DNA of 64,000 bases from Ideonella alba (lineage in GTDB: Bacteria; Pseudomonadota; Gammaproteobacteria; Burkholderiales; Burkholderiaceae_C): the NCBI RefSeq assembly GCF_018069875.1, contig NZ_JAGQDF010000002.1:62001-126000 (forward strand). Reading direction: 5' to 3'. Positions 45,959 to 55,005 of the stretch are shown piece after piece. The stretch's first letter is position 1. The number at the start of each line of letters is the position of its first letter. Both the position numbers and the translations under genes were made by a program. The notes below the pieces were generated by a model. The model searched no databases. It saw only the letters and a list, made by a program, of their open reading frames with translations, and had not been told where the DNA came from.

Positions 45959-47341
45959 TCAGATCGGCTCGCCGACCAGGTCGTGGCCGTCGACAGCCAC
46001 GATGCGCGCCCGGGCGAATCCGCCCACCGCCAGCCGGGTCGAGGCCTTGGCGGGCGGCAGCAGGCGCACCGTGCCGTCGATCTCCGGCGCATCGGCATAG
46101 CTGCGGCCCACGCCGCCCTTGCGGCCCATTGCCGGCGCGTGGTCGACCAGCACCTGCATCACCTGGCCCACGCGGCGCTGCAGCCGAGCCACCGAGACCT
46201 GCTCGGCCACCGCCATGAAGCGGGCGCGGCGTTCCTCGCGCACCGCATCGGGCAAGGCCCCGGGCAGGTCGTTCGCCGTGGCGCCTTCGACCGGCGAATA
46301 GGCAAAGCAGCCGGCGCGGTCGATCTGTGCCTCCTGCAGGAAGTCCAGCAGGTGGGCGAATTCGTCCTCGGTCTCGCCCGGGAAGCCGGCGATGAAGGTG
46401 GAGCGGATCACGATCTCGGGGCACAGCTCGCGCCAGCGCTGGATGCGCTCCAGGTTGCGCTCGCCGCTGGCCGGGCGCTTCATGCGCCGCAGAACGTCCG
46501 GGTGGGCGTGCTGGAAGGGCACGTCCAGGTAGGGCAGCACCAGGCCCTCGGCCATCAGCGGGATGACCTCGTCGACGTGCGGATAGGGGTAGACGTAGTG
46601 CAGGCGCACCCAGGCGCCATGCGCGCGGGCCAGCTCGCCCAACTGGGCCACCAGGTCCAGCATGCGCGTCTTGACCGGGGCGCCGTTCCAGAAGCCGGTG
46701 CGGTACTTCACGTCCACGCCATAGGCCGAGGTGTCCTGGCTGACCACCAGCAGCTCCTTCACGCCGCCTTCGAACAAGGCCCTGGCCTCGTTCAGCACGT
46801 CGCCCACCGGCCGCGAGACCAGGTCGCCGCGCATGCTGGGGATGATGCAGAAGGTGCAGCGGTGGTTGCAGCCCTCGCTGATCTTCAGGTAGGCGTAGTG
46901 CTTGGGCGTGAGCTTGATGCCGGCCGCCGGGACCAGGTCCACGAAGGGGTCGTGCGGCTTGGGCACATGCTGGTGCACCGCGTCCATCACCTCCTGCGTG
47001 GCATGGGGCCCGGTGACCGCCAGCACCTTGGGGTGCACCTCACGCACCATGTTGCCGCCGTCGGTGCCGGTGCGCGCACCCAGGCAGCCGGTGACGATGA
47101 CCTTGCCGTTCTCGGCCAGGGCCTCGCCGATCGCGTCCAGGCTTTCCTTGACCGCGTCGTCGATGAAGCCACAAGTGTTGACGATCACCAGGTCGGCACC
47201 CTGGTAGGTCTTGCTGGTCTGGTAGCCCTCGGCCGAGAGCTGGGTCAGGATCAGTTCGCTGTCGGTCAGCGCCTTGGGGCAGCCCAGGCTGACGAAGCCG
47301 ATGGTGGGCGCGGCAGCCGCCGCGTCAGGAAGTGCACTCAT
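45959..47341 (-). CDS. rimO: Ribosomal protein S12 methylthiotransferase RimO
   Basis: 460 residues. RimO adds a methylthio group to Asp89 of ribosomal protein S12. The N-terminal UPF0004 domain has cluster cysteines Cys21 ([12 protein letters not shown]), Cys57 ([11 protein letters not shown]) and Cys86 ([11 protein letters not shown]). The radical-SAM motif is C158-NHR-C162-TF-C165. A C-terminal TRAM domain is present (about 395-460, ending [11 protein letters not shown]). The three-residue spacings and [14 protein letters not shown] distinguish RimO from MiaB. ATG 47341 was preferred to an upstream TTG. Confidence 0.95.
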   Translation of the reverse strand: MSALPDAAAAAPTIGFVSLGCPKALTDSELILTQLSAEGYQTSKTYQGADLVIVNTCGFIDDAVKESLDAIGEALAENGKVIVTGCLGARTGTDGGNMVREVHPKVLAVTGPHATQEVMDAVHQHVPKPHDPFVDLVPAAGIKLTPKHYAYLKISEGCNHRCTFCIIPSMRGDLVSRPVGDVLNEARALFEGGVKELLVVSQDTSAYGVDVKYRTGFWNGAPVKTRMLDLVAQLGELARAHGAWVRLHYVYPYPHVDEVIPLMAEGLVLPYLDVPFQHAHPDVLRRMKRPASGERNLERIQRWRELCPEIVIRSTFIAGFPGETEDEFAHLLDFLQEAQIDRAGCFAYSPVEGATANDLPGALPDAVREERRARFMAVAEQVSVARLQRRVGQVMQVLVDHAPAMGRKGGVGRSYADAPEIDGTVRLLPPAKASTRLAVGGFARARIVAVDGHDLVGEPI

Positions 47342-47387
47342 GGGCCGGGATTGTCGCAAACCCGCCCTCGCCCGCCCGCGCCAGCGC

Positions 47388-47975
47388 CTATTTGCGGCTG
47401 GACGGCGGCGTGAAGCCCGGGAACAGCGTTGTGCCCGGCTTGCCGATCTGCTCCTGCATCTGCATGAACAGGTTCTTGGATTGCTCCAGGTAATTGCCCA
47501 TCAGGCCCTGCATCAGCGGTGCCTGGCCGCTCATGAACTGGGCCCACATCTCGGGGGTGAAGGCCTTGGGGTCGTAGAGGCCGCGGGCCTGCTCGCCCAG
47601 GCGTGACTGCAGCTCGACGAAGGTCTGCAGGTTCTTTTCCAGGTAAGCGCCCATCATCCCCTGCATCGCGTGGCCGTAGAAGCGGATGATCTGGGCCAGC
47701 ATGCGCGAGGTGAACATCGGCATGCCGCCGGTCTCTTCCTCCAGGATGATCTGCAGCAGGATGCTGCGGGTCAGGTCCTCGCTGGTCTTGGCGTCGCGCA
47801 CCTCGAACTCCTGCCCGTCCAGCACCATCTTCTTGACGTCGGCCAGGGTGATGTAGCTGCTGGCGCGCGTGTCGTAGAGACGGCGGTTGGGGTATTTCTT
47901 GAGCACCCGGATGCCGTCATGGCCGGCGGGCTCCGACGCTTCGGACACTGGGGGGGCGCGACGGGCTGAGGGCAT
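47388..47975 (-). CDS. phaR: Polyhydroxyalkanoate synthesis repressor PhaR
   Basis: 195 residues. PhaR binds DNA and nascent polyhydroxybutyrate, repressing phasin and phaR genes until granules form. The N-terminal DNA-binding domain shows [20 protein letters not shown] and [20 protein letters not shown]. The following PHB-binding region includes [20 protein letters not shown] and [18 protein letters not shown] palindrome (47996-48011) lies 20 bases upstream of the ATG, a likely site of autoregulation. ATG 47975 has GGAG upstream; ATG 47996 has none. Confidence 0.93.
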   Translation of the reverse strand: MPSARRAPPVSEASEPAGHDGIRVLKKYPNRRLYDTRASSYITLADVKKMVLDGQEFEVRDAKTSEDLTRSILLQIILEEETGGMPMFTSRMLAQIIRFYGHAMQGMMGAYLEKNLQTFVELQSRLGEQARGLYDPKAFTPEMWAQFMSGQAPLMQGLMGNYLEQSKNLFMQMQEQIGKPGTTLFPGFTPPSSRK

Positions 47976-47995
47976 CGGCAAGGCTCCGGCTGGCA

Positions 47996-48011
47996 TTGTG
48001 CAAGTGCACAA
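47996..48011. promoter_or_regulatory. Candidate PhaR operator (palindrome) upstream of phaR
   Basis: TTGTGC-AAGT-GCACAA is a perfect 6-bp inverted repeat with a 4-base spacer, 20 bases before the phaR ATG. TGC/GCA-containing palindromes are typical of PhaR sites. Binding is inferred from position. Confidence 0.5.
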
Positions 48012-48186
48012 CGATTCTAGGCCTGGCCGCAGCGCAGCCGCCCACGGGATTGCACTGTCAGGGATGGCCCCTTGCGGTCGGCCCGGTCGGGACTGCGTGT
48101 TTTTCGCACCCGCCGTCCCAGCCGGGCGCGCCATGGGCCTCGACTCTGCACTAGCATCCAGTCACACGTCCTTCGCCCGACCTGCC

Positions 48187-49356
48187 ATGTCCGACCCCGC
48201 TCCGTCGCGACCCACCCTGCTCGTCGTCGATGACACGCCGGAAAACCTGGCCCTGCTGGGCGGACTGCTGCGCGGCAGCTTCCACGTGCGGGTGGCCAAT
48301 TCAGGCCTGCGGGCGCTGCAGGTGGCCGCCCGCACGCCGCACCCCGACCTGATCCTGCTCGACGTGATGATGCCGGACATGGATGGCTTCGAGGTGCTGC
48401 GTCGCCTGCGGCGACTGCCCGGACTGCGTGAGACGCCGGTCATCTTCGTCACCGCCATGGACGATGACCGCGACGAACTCGCCGGGCTGGAGCTGGGCGC
48501 CGTGGACTACATTCCCAAGCCCGTGCGACCGGCGATCCTGCTGGCGCGGGTGCGCACCCAGCTGGAGCTGAAAAGCGCCCGCGACCAGCTCAGCGACCGC
48601 AATGCCAGCCTGGAACACGAGATCGCCCGACGCATGCGCGAGAACGAGCAGATCAAGTCGGCCAGCCTGCACGCGCTGGCCATGCTGGCCGAGGCCCGCG
48701 ACAACGAGACCGGCAACCACCTGCACCGCACCGAAGCCTATGTGCAGGCCCTGCTGGAGCGCCTGCGCCAGTCGCCCCAGCACGCCGACATCGACGACGA
48801 CTACTGCCTGATGGTGGCCCGTGCCGCGCCGCTGCACGACATCGGCAAGGTCGGGATTCCGGACGCCATCCTGCGCAAGCCCGGCCGGCTGACCGCCTCG
48901 GAATTCGAGCAGATGAAGCGCCACGCCGAGATCGGCGCCGAGGCCATCGCCACCGCGATGTCGCGCGCCACGCCGGAACCCGCCGGGCGCCAGACCGAGG
49001 CGCTGAGCTCGGGGGCCCTGCGCTTCCTGGAGATCGCCCGCCAGATCGCCGGCGGCCACCACGAGCACTGGGACGGCAGCGGCTACCCGGCCGGCCTGGC
49101 CGGCCTGCAGATCCCGCTGCCGGCGCGGCTGATGGCGCTGGCGGACGTCTATGACGCGCTGGGCTGCCGGCGCGTCTACAAGCCGCCGATGCCGCTCGAC
49201 GAGGTCGAGCAGGTCATCGTGGCCGGCCGGGGTCGGCAGTTCGACCCCGCGGTGGTCGATGCGTTCGTGGCGCAGCGCGACGTGTTCCGCGCCATCGCCC
49301 AGCGCTTCGCCGATGACGATCCTGCCCCTGCCCCCCCCATGCAAGGCCCCGCATGA
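48187..49356 (+). CDS. Response regulator with HD-GYP (cyclic di-GMP phosphodiesterase) output
   Basis: 389 residues. An N-terminal receiver domain has LLVVDDTPENLALLGGLL and phosphoacceptor Asp59 in LILLDVMMPDMDGFEVLRR, then IPKPVRPAILLARV. A coiled-coil linker precedes the HD-GYP domain: HLHRTEAYVQ, APLHDIGKVGIPDAILRKPG (HD), HHEHWDGSGYPAGLAG (GYP). It should hydrolyse cyclic di-GMP when phosphorylated. The stop overlaps the next ATG (ATGA), so it is coupled to the phosphatase and hybrid kinase genes. Confidence 0.92.
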   Translation: MSDPAPSRPTLLVVDDTPENLALLGGLLRGSFHVRVANSGLRALQVAARTPHPDLILLDVMMPDMDGFEVLRRLRRLPGLRETPVIFVTAMDDDRDELAGLELGAVDYIPKPVRPAILLARVRTQLELKSARDQLSDRNASLEHEIARRMRENEQIKSASLHALAMLAEARDNETGNHLHRTEAYVQALLERLRQSPQHADIDDDYCLMVARAAPLHDIGKVGIPDAILRKPGRLTASEFEQMKRHAEIGAEAIATAMSRATPEPAGRQTEALSSGALRFLEIARQIAGGHHEHWDGSGYPAGLAGLQIPLPARLMALADVYDALGCRRVYKPPMPLDEVEQVIVAGRGRQFDPAVVDAFVAQRDVFRAIAQRFADDDPAPAPPMQGPA

Positions 49357-49985
49357 GCCGCCCGATGCAGCGCCGCACCCTGATCGCTGCCGGCTGTGCG
49401 CTGGCCTTGCCCGGACGGGCCCAGCCGTCATCGGCCATCCGTGAGCGCCTGCCCAGCCCGGCCGACCTGGCCCGCGTCCGCGGTGGCGGACTGGTGCTGT
49501 ACGTGCGGCACGGGCTGACCGACAACAGCCGGATCGACCAGCCCGGCATCACCGATTTCGCCGACTGCTCGACGCAGCGCACGCTGAGCCCGGAGGGACG
49601 GCGCCAGGCCGAGCAGCTGGGTGCCGCCATCCGCCGCGCGGGCTGGCCGGTGCGGCGCGTGATCAGCAGCCCGATGTGCCGGTCCCTGGATACCGCGCGG
49701 CTGGCCTTCGGCGCACAGGTCGAGACCGATCCGCTGCTGGCCTATACCGCCCACCTGAGCGCCGCCCAGCGCCAGGCCGCACTGGCACGCACCCGGGACT
49801 GGCTGAGCCAGGCCGTCCCGGCGGGTGAGCTGCGGGTGGTCGTGGCCCATGGACCCAACCTGTCCGACCTGACCGACTACTTCCCGCCGGAGGCCGCCAC
49901 CGTGCTGCTGCGCCCCCTGGCCAACGGCCAGTTCGAGTACCTGGGTACGCTGCGCATCGAGCAGTGGGAAAGCCTGCCGCGATGA
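49353..49985 (+). CDS. Exported histidine phosphatase family protein
   Basis: 210 residues. An N-terminal signal sequence (MQRRTLIAAGCALALPGRAQ), possibly Tat- or lipoprotein-like given RR and the Cys, is followed by a histidine phosphatase fold. The catalytic motif is LYVRHGLTDNSR (RHG), ISSPMCRSLDTARLAFG supplies the second Arg and VVAHGPNLSDL the second His. It is encoded between an HD-GYP regulator and a hybrid kinase with ATGA overlaps on both sides, an unusual place for a periplasmic phosphatase. Substrate unknown. Confidence 0.85.
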   Translation: MSRPMQRRTLIAAGCALALPGRAQPSSAIRERLPSPADLARVRGGGLVLYVRHGLTDNSRIDQPGITDFADCSTQRTLSPEGRRQAEQLGAAIRRAGWPVRRVISSPMCRSLDTARLAFGAQVETDPLLAYTAHLSAAQRQAALARTRDWLSQAVPAGELRVVVAHGPNLSDLTDYFPPEAATVLLRPLANGQFEYLGTLRIEQWESLPR

Positions 49986-52900
49986 CCCGTGCGCCCCTGA
50001 GTCGGCGTCGCCTGCTGTGGTGGGCCCTGCTGCCGGCGCTGCTGGTTGGCGGGCTGCAGCTGCTGGTGGGGATCCTGCCGCTGGAGCTGACCCGACGCGA
50101 ACTGCTCGAGGACCAGCGGACCGTCGATGCCGACATGGCCACCCTGGCCGAGCTGCAGTCGATCAATGCCCGCCTGGTGGCGCTGCAGCGCTCCTCCGAG
50201 ACGCTGATCGACGAGGCCGGCGGCGGCAAGCTGGACACGGCCTCGGTGCACCGCGCCCGGGTGATGCACCTGGACGAGCTGGAGAGCATCGAGGCGCAGT
50301 TCAAGCGCCTGGCGCCCCAGGTCGAGCGCATCGAAGGCCCTGGTGGCGGGCAGGCAGGCGCGCAGGCGGGCTCTCTGGTGCGCCTGCAGGTGTTCCGCAC
50401 GGCCCTGGCCTCGGCGCTGGACATGGCGGTGATCGAGCCGATCCGCGCGGTCAGCCTGGGCGATCAGGCGGCGAGCCGGCTCGAGGAGTTCTCTGCGCAA
50501 TCGGCGCGGCTGTCGCTGCTGACCAGCGAGAAGGCCCGTGACAGCGTGCTGGCGCGCTCGCGTGCTTTCGACGGCGCAGCCACCCGCGCCGCGCTGGCTG
50601 CCGCCCTGTGCGGACTGGGACTGTCGGCGCTGTGGTGGTTCGCCGCCCGCTGGCTGGGTGCGCGCACGCTGGTGCTGGGCGGCGCCTTGACCGAACTGGC
50701 CCGCTCGCGCACGCCCGACCCGGCCACCTTGCGCCGGGTCGATGAATGGGCCGGCCAGTCCGATGGCGTGCTGGCCGAGCTGGCCCGCGCGGTGCGCAGC
50801 TTCGGTGAACTGCGCGAGGAGGAACGCCAGGGCCGCAGCCTGCTGGAGCGCCAGGGCGCCCTGCTCGGCGCGATCGTCCAGGACAGCCCGGACCTGGTCT
50901 GGCTCAAGGACCCCGAGGGCGTGTACCTCTCCTGCAATGCCCGTTTCGCTGCGCTGGTGGGCGCTGCCCCGTCCGACATCATCGGCCGCCGCGACGTGGA
51001 CTTCGTCGGTGCCGACCGGGCCGCGCAGCTGCGCGAAGCCGACCTGGCGGCCCTGGCCAGCCAGGGCCCGATGGCCAGCGAGCTGCAGCTGCGCTTCGCC
51101 GACGGGCACGAGGAGGTCTGCCACACGCTGAAGACGCCGCTGCGAGCCTCCGACGGCCGCCTGATCGGCGTGCTGGGCGTGGCGCGCGACATCAGCCAGC
51201 TGCGGCAGTCGGAGGAGGCGCTGCGCGCCCGCGAGGAGCAGCTGCGCGCGGTGGTGAGCCAGGCGGCCGACGCCATCGTTGTGCTCGACGAGCGCAGCCT
51301 GGCCCTGCTGGAATTCAATGACGCCGCGTGCCAGATGCTGGGCCACCAACGCGACCACCTGACCGAGCGGCGCCTGCCCGAGCTGCACCTGCCGGCAGAC
51401 CGCCCGGCCATCGAACAGCTGGCCGATGGCCTGCATGGCCTGGAAGTGCACCGCTACCAGAGCCACCTGCAGCATGCCGATGGCCACGCGGTGTCGATCG
51501 ACGCCAGCGTGCAGCGGCTGCAGTTGCGCGACCGCCGTTGCCTGCTGGTGATGTGGCGCGATGTGACCGAGCGCGAAGCCGCCGCCGTGGCGCTGCAGCA
51601 GTACCAGGAGAGCCTGGAGAAGCTGGTCGCCCAGCGCACCGCCGAACTGGCCGCGGCCAAGGAGGACGCCGAAGCCGCCAACCGCGCCAAGAGCGCCTTC
51701 CTGGCGGCGATGAGCCATGAGATCCGCACGCCGATGAACGCCATCATCGGCATGGCCCACCTGGCCCTGCGCACGCGGCTGAGCGACCCGCAGCGCGAGT
51801 TCCTCGGCAAGATCCAGACCGCCAGCGAACACCTGCTGTCGATCATCAACGACATCCTCGACTTCTCGAAGATCGAGGCCGGCAAGCTGACGCTGGAACC
51901 CACCGATTTCGAGCTCGACCGCCTGGTCGACCAGATCCGCGACATGGTCATCGACCGGGTCGAGGCCAAGGGCCTGGAGTTCATCGTCGACCTCGACCAC
52001 CTCCCACCGGTGCTGCATGGCGACGGCCTGCGCCTGGCCCAGGTGCTGCTGAATTACGTGACCAATGCGGTGAAGTTCACCGACCAGGGCCGGATCGTGC
52101 TGCGCGCCAGCGTGCTGCGCGAGGCGGAGCAGCCCGACGAACCCGGTTGCTACCGCTTCGAAGTCAGCGATTCCGGCATCGGCCTGACCGAGGAACAGCA
52201 GGAGCGCCTGTTCCAGGCCTTCGAGCAGGCCGATGGCGGCACCACCCGCCGCTACGGGGGCACCGGACTGGGCCTGGCCATTTCCCGGCGCCTGGCCGAA
52301 GCCATGGGTGGCCGCGTCGGCGTGCACAGCAGCCCGGGCCAGGGGGCGTGTTTCTGGATCGAGGTGCCGCTGCGCCCGGCGCGTCAGCGCCCGTCCAGCG
52401 GCGAGTGGCCGCTGCCGGGATTGCGCACCCTGCTGGTCGATGACATGGCCGAGGCCCGGGCACCGATGGGTGTGCTGCTGGGATCGATCGGTCTGGCCGT
52501 GGACGAGGCGGCTGGCGGCCTGGAGGCGCTGGCCATGCTGGGCGAGGCCGAACGCCAGGGCCACCCCTACGAGTTGATGCTGGTGGACTGGAAGATGCCG
52601 CTGGTGGACGGCCTGCAGACCGCCCAGCGGGTCGACGCCGCCGGCCTGCTGCGACCGCCGGTGAAGCTGCTGATCAGTGCGGCGCTCGACCTGCCCCCGG
52701 GTCTGCTGGCCCAGGGCGGCTTCGCGGGCCACCTGGTCAAGCCCTTCACCCGCTCGGCCCTGTTGTCCGCACTGGCCCGGCTCGGTCCGCAGCTGACCGG
52801 TGGCGCGCGTGGGGGCGAGGCGCCGACGCTGGGCGCCGACGAGGCCGAGGATCTGCTCAGGCAGCGCCGTGGCGTGCGGGTGCTGCTGGCCGAGGACGAC

Positions 52901-53911
52901 CCGCTCAACCAGATCGTCGCCACCGGCCTGCTCGAGCGCGTGGGCGTCCAGGTGGTGCTGGCGGGCAACGGCGAAGCCGCCATCGACGCGCTGCGCAACG
53001 AGCCCTGCGACCTGGTGCTGATGGACCTCCACATGCCCGGCATGGGTGGACTGGAGGCCACACGCCGCCTGCGCTCGCAGCCCGAGCTGACCCGGCTGCC
53101 GATCATCGCGATGACCGCCAGCGCCTTCGGAGAAGACCGTCGCGAATGCCTGGATGCCGGCATGGACGACCACATCGCCAAGCCGGTCGATCCGGACCTG
53201 CTCTACGCCACGCTGGTGCGCTGGCTGCCACCAGCGGCCGAGGCTGCGACCGAACAAGCCGGGCAGCCCACCACCGTCAGCGGCGGTCCCCGCGAGTGGG
53301 ACCAGGCGTTGGAGCGGCTGGAAGCCACCGGCCTGGTCGACACGCGCGGCGCACTGCGCCTGATGCGCGGCCAGGTCGACCACTACCTGCGCCTGCTGGC
53401 CCGCTTTGCCGACCTGCATCGCCAGGACCCGGTTCAGCGCCATCTGAGCGCCGGCGACACCCGGGCCGCCCTGCTTCACGCCCACTCGCTCAAGGGCGCG
53501 GCTGCCAACCTGGGGCTGCCGTCGGTGCAGCAGGCCGCTGCGGCCCTGGAGGCGGCGCTGAACCGCCATGACACCGACGCCGTGGCGTCGCTGAGCCGCA
53601 CGCTGGACGACCAGGTCATGGCCACCGTCCAGGCCCTGCAGCAGGCGCTGCCGGTCGAGCGCCTGGCGCCCGCGCCCGGGCAGGACCAGGCGGCGCTGGT
53701 GCAGGGCCTGCAGCAGTTGCTGGAGCAGCTGCGTGCCGACGCCCTGGAGGCCACCGACACCTTCGCGCTGCTGCAGCCCGAGCTGCAGCTCACCGCGCCC
53801 GCGCTGACCGCCGAGCTGCGCCACCGGATCGAGCGCTTTGACCTGGGCGGCGCCGCCCAGGCGGCCGAAGCCCTGCTCGGCCGCCTGCAGGCCTCGCTCA
53901 GCAGCGGATGA
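49982..53911 (+). CDS. Hybrid sensor histidine kinase (PAS-PAS-HK-REC-REC-HPt)
   Basis: 1309 residues. Two transmembrane helices (about 13-33 and 203-225) bracket a periplasmic helical sensor. Two PAS domains (about 295-415 and 420-545) lead to a coiled coil and the HisKA domain with His579 ([19 protein letters not shown]). The ATPase has N, G1 and G2 boxes ([35 protein letters not shown]). Two receivers have Asp869 ([13 protein letters not shown]) and Asp1015 ([13 protein letters not shown]). A C-terminal HPt has His1168 ([11 protein letters not shown]). It is a full phosphorelay, probably feeding the HD-GYP regulator upstream. Confidence 0.93.
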   Translation: MTRAPLSRRRLLWWALLPALLVGGLQLLVGILPLELTRRELLEDQRTVDADMATLAELQSINARLVALQRSSETLIDEAGGGKLDTASVHRARVMHLDELESIEAQFKRLAPQVERIEGPGGGQAGAQAGSLVRLQVFRTALASALDMAVIEPIRAVSLGDQAASRLEEFSAQSARLSLLTSEKARDSVLARSRAFDGAATRAALAAALCGLGLSALWWFAARWLGARTLVLGGALTELARSRTPDPATLRRVDEWAGQSDGVLAELARAVRSFGELREEERQGRSLLERQGALLGAIVQDSPDLVWLKDPEGVYLSCNARFAALVGAAPSDIIGRRDVDFVGADRAAQLREADLAALASQGPMASELQLRFADGHEEVCHTLKTPLRASDGRLIGVLGVARDISQLRQSEEALRAREEQLRAVVSQAADAIVVLDERSLALLEFNDAACQMLGHQRDHLTERRLPELHLPADRPAIEQLADGLHGLEVHRYQSHLQHADGHAVSIDASVQRLQLRDRRCLLVMWRDVTEREAAAVALQQYQESLEKLVAQRTAELAAAKEDAEAANRAKSAFLAAMSHEIRTPMNAIIGMAHLALRTRLSDPQREFLGKIQTASEHLLSIINDILDFSKIEAGKLTLEPTDFELDRLVDQIRDMVIDRVEAKGLEFIVDLDHLPPVLHGDGLRLAQVLLNYVTNAVKFTDQGRIVLRASVLREAEQPDEPGCYRFEVSDSGIGLTEEQQERLFQAFEQADGGTTRRYGGTGLGLAISRRLAEAMGGRVGVHSSPGQGACFWIEVPLRPARQRPSSGEWPLPGLRTLLVDDMAEARAPMGVLLGSIGLAVDEAAGGLEALAMLGEAERQGHPYELMLVDWKMPLVDGLQTAQRVDAAGLLRPPVKLLISAALDLPPGLLAQGGFAGHLVKPFTRSALLSALARLGPQLTGGARGGEAPTLGADEAEDLLRQRRGVRVLLAEDDPLNQIVATGLLERVGVQVVLAGNGEAAIDALRNEPCDLVLMDLHMPGMGGLEATRRLRSQPELTRLPIIAMTASAFGEDRRECLDAGMDDHIAKPVDPDLLYATLVRWLPPAAEAATEQAGQPTTVSGGPREWDQALERLEATGLVDTRGALRLMRGQVDHYLRLLARFADLHRQDPVQRHLSAGDTRAALLHAHSLKGAAANLGLPSVQQAAAALEAALNRHDTDAVASLSRTLDDQVMATVQALQQALPVERLAPAPGQDQAALVQGLQQLLEQLRADALEATDTFALLQPELQLTAPALTAELRHRIERFDLGGAAQAAEALLGRLQASLSSG

Positions 53912-54539
53912 CGGTCTGGAACCAGACCTCGGTGCCTGCCGGCACCGCCGGCGCCGGCGGCGGCAGCAGCACCGGCGAGTTGATCCAGTGCGCCGTACCG
54001 GCGACGCCAGGCATCGGCGGCCAGAACGTGCCGGCGCTGTTCATCTGCCAGCTGATCGGGATCAGCGACGGCTGCACGTAGAACGGGAGGTCATTGTTCC
54101 AGCCCGGCAGCGCCGGGTAGCCCGGTGGCGTGGGGCTGAACACCGACGGCGGCAGCGGCTTGGTCACGCGCCACAGCTTGTTGGGCAGCGTGCGCAGGTT
54201 GGTGCTGTTGTTGGCGAACACGCAGGTGCCCACGCCGGTCAGCTTGAACTCACCCAGCAGCCCCATCAGGCTGGAGGCGATGTCGCCCACCCAGATGTTG
54301 AGATAGAAGTTCTGCCCGGCCGAACTCGTCGGCGGCAGGGCGGTGCCGGTGTAGGTGGCGCCCCAGCCCAGGCCCTGCGAGAACTGGATGCCCGGCACGC
54401 TGGGGTTGTCGCTGAGGAAGATCTTGAACTGGTCATCGGCGTTGACCTTGCTCATCAGCATCTGCTGGGCTGACGCGGGAAGGGCCAGCGCGGCCGCGGC
54501 GGCCAGGGCCAGACCGTGCCAGGTGAAACGGTGCTTCAT
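53898..54539 (-). CDS. Secreted protein of unknown function
   Basis: 213 residues. A signal peptide (MKHRFTWHGLALAAAAALAL, cleaved near PASAQQ) precedes a Pro/Trp-rich, probably beta-rich mature domain with two Cys (TGVGTCVFANN and the C-terminal VIRC). I do not recognise the family. Motifs such as FYLNIWVGDIASSLMGLLGE and FYVQPSLIPISWQMNSAGTF do not match any domain I know. GGAG lies upstream of the ATG. The 3' end overlaps the hybrid kinase 3' end by 14 bases on the opposite strand. Confidence 0.75.
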   Translation of the reverse strand: MKHRFTWHGLALAAAAALALPASAQQMLMSKVNADDQFKIFLSDNPSVPGIQFSQGLGWGATYTGTALPPTSSAGQNFYLNIWVGDIASSLMGLLGEFKLTGVGTCVFANNSTNLRTLPNKLWRVTKPLPPSVFSPTPPGYPALPGWNNDLPFYVQPSLIPISWQMNSAGTFWPPMPGVAGTAHWINSPVLLPPPAPAVPAGTEVWFQTVIRC

Positions 54540-54840
54540 CAGTGTCTCCTGCGGCGCTGTGACTGAGCCGATGGCTGCCCTGCGCCTCGGGTGCCACCGC
54601 TGCGGACCGCCTGCATGGCAGCCCACGAAGCGCAGCGTGCGCCTGGCAGCCCCCCTGTCCCATCCCTAGACGCCGGCCACCAGGGTTGTCCTGTCCTGAC
54701 CGCCCATCCCGTTGACGCTGATTCCCGCGTGCACCGGACAGGCGCGGCCCCAGCATGGCGTCCAAGCCAGGTCGGCCCACCAACATGGCCCGTCCAGCGT
54801 GGCACCTCTGATGGCTCGTCAAGCGGCCCCAACAACGCAA
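54540..54840. other. Gene-free stretch between a secreted-protein gene and tRNA-Val
   Basis: About 300 bases. Open frames here are short and have no recognisable domain. The segment next to 54540 should hold the promoter of the secreted-protein gene; I see no confident hexamers. I detect no strong repeat or RNA fold apart from the terminator at 54838-54871. Confidence 0.5.
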
Positions 54841-54871
54841 AAGCCCCAGGTCCTTGCGGAACCTGGGGCTT
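54838..54871 (-). terminator. Rho-independent terminator of tRNA-Val
   Basis: An 11-bp stem AAGCCCCAGGT / ACCTGGGGCTT with a 9-base loop begins 7 bases after the tRNA 3' end; on the transcribed strand it runs into CTTTTGC. Confidence 0.8.
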
Positions 54872-54877
54872 GAATTC

Positions 54878-54954
54878 TGGTAGGCGCGATTGGATTCGAA
54901 CCAACGACCCCCACCATGTCAAGGTGGTGCTCTAACCAACTGAGCTACGCGCCT
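54878..54954 (-). tRNA. tRNA-Val (anticodon GAC)
   Basis: 77 nt with encoded CCA. The acceptor stem AGGCGCG pairs with CGCGCCT; T8-A9, the D-loop AGCTCAGTTGGTTAGAGC, anticodon stem-loop CCACCTTGACATGGTGG with GAC at 34-36, and T-arm with TTCGAAT are all present. It decodes GUC and GUU. A good promoter lies upstream and a terminator follows. Confidence 0.97.
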
Positions 54955-54969
54955 GTCGTTGAAGCTAGC

Positions 54970-54999
54970 AGTATATACCGGATTTCGCGCATCCGGCAA
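54970..54999 (-). promoter_or_regulatory. Promoter of tRNA-Val
   Basis: On the minus strand TTGCCG (54994-54999) and TATACT (54970-54975) are 18 bases apart. The predicted start near 54963 is about 9 bases before the mature tRNA 5' end. The element lies directly after the relA stop. Confidence 0.6.
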
Positions 55000-55005
55000 A
55001 TCCGC

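Noticed and set aside
49877..53824. 1315-codon minus-strand open frame opposite the hybrid histidine kinase
   Set aside because: Shadow of the kinase codon bias; Gln/Arg/Gly-rich without domains.
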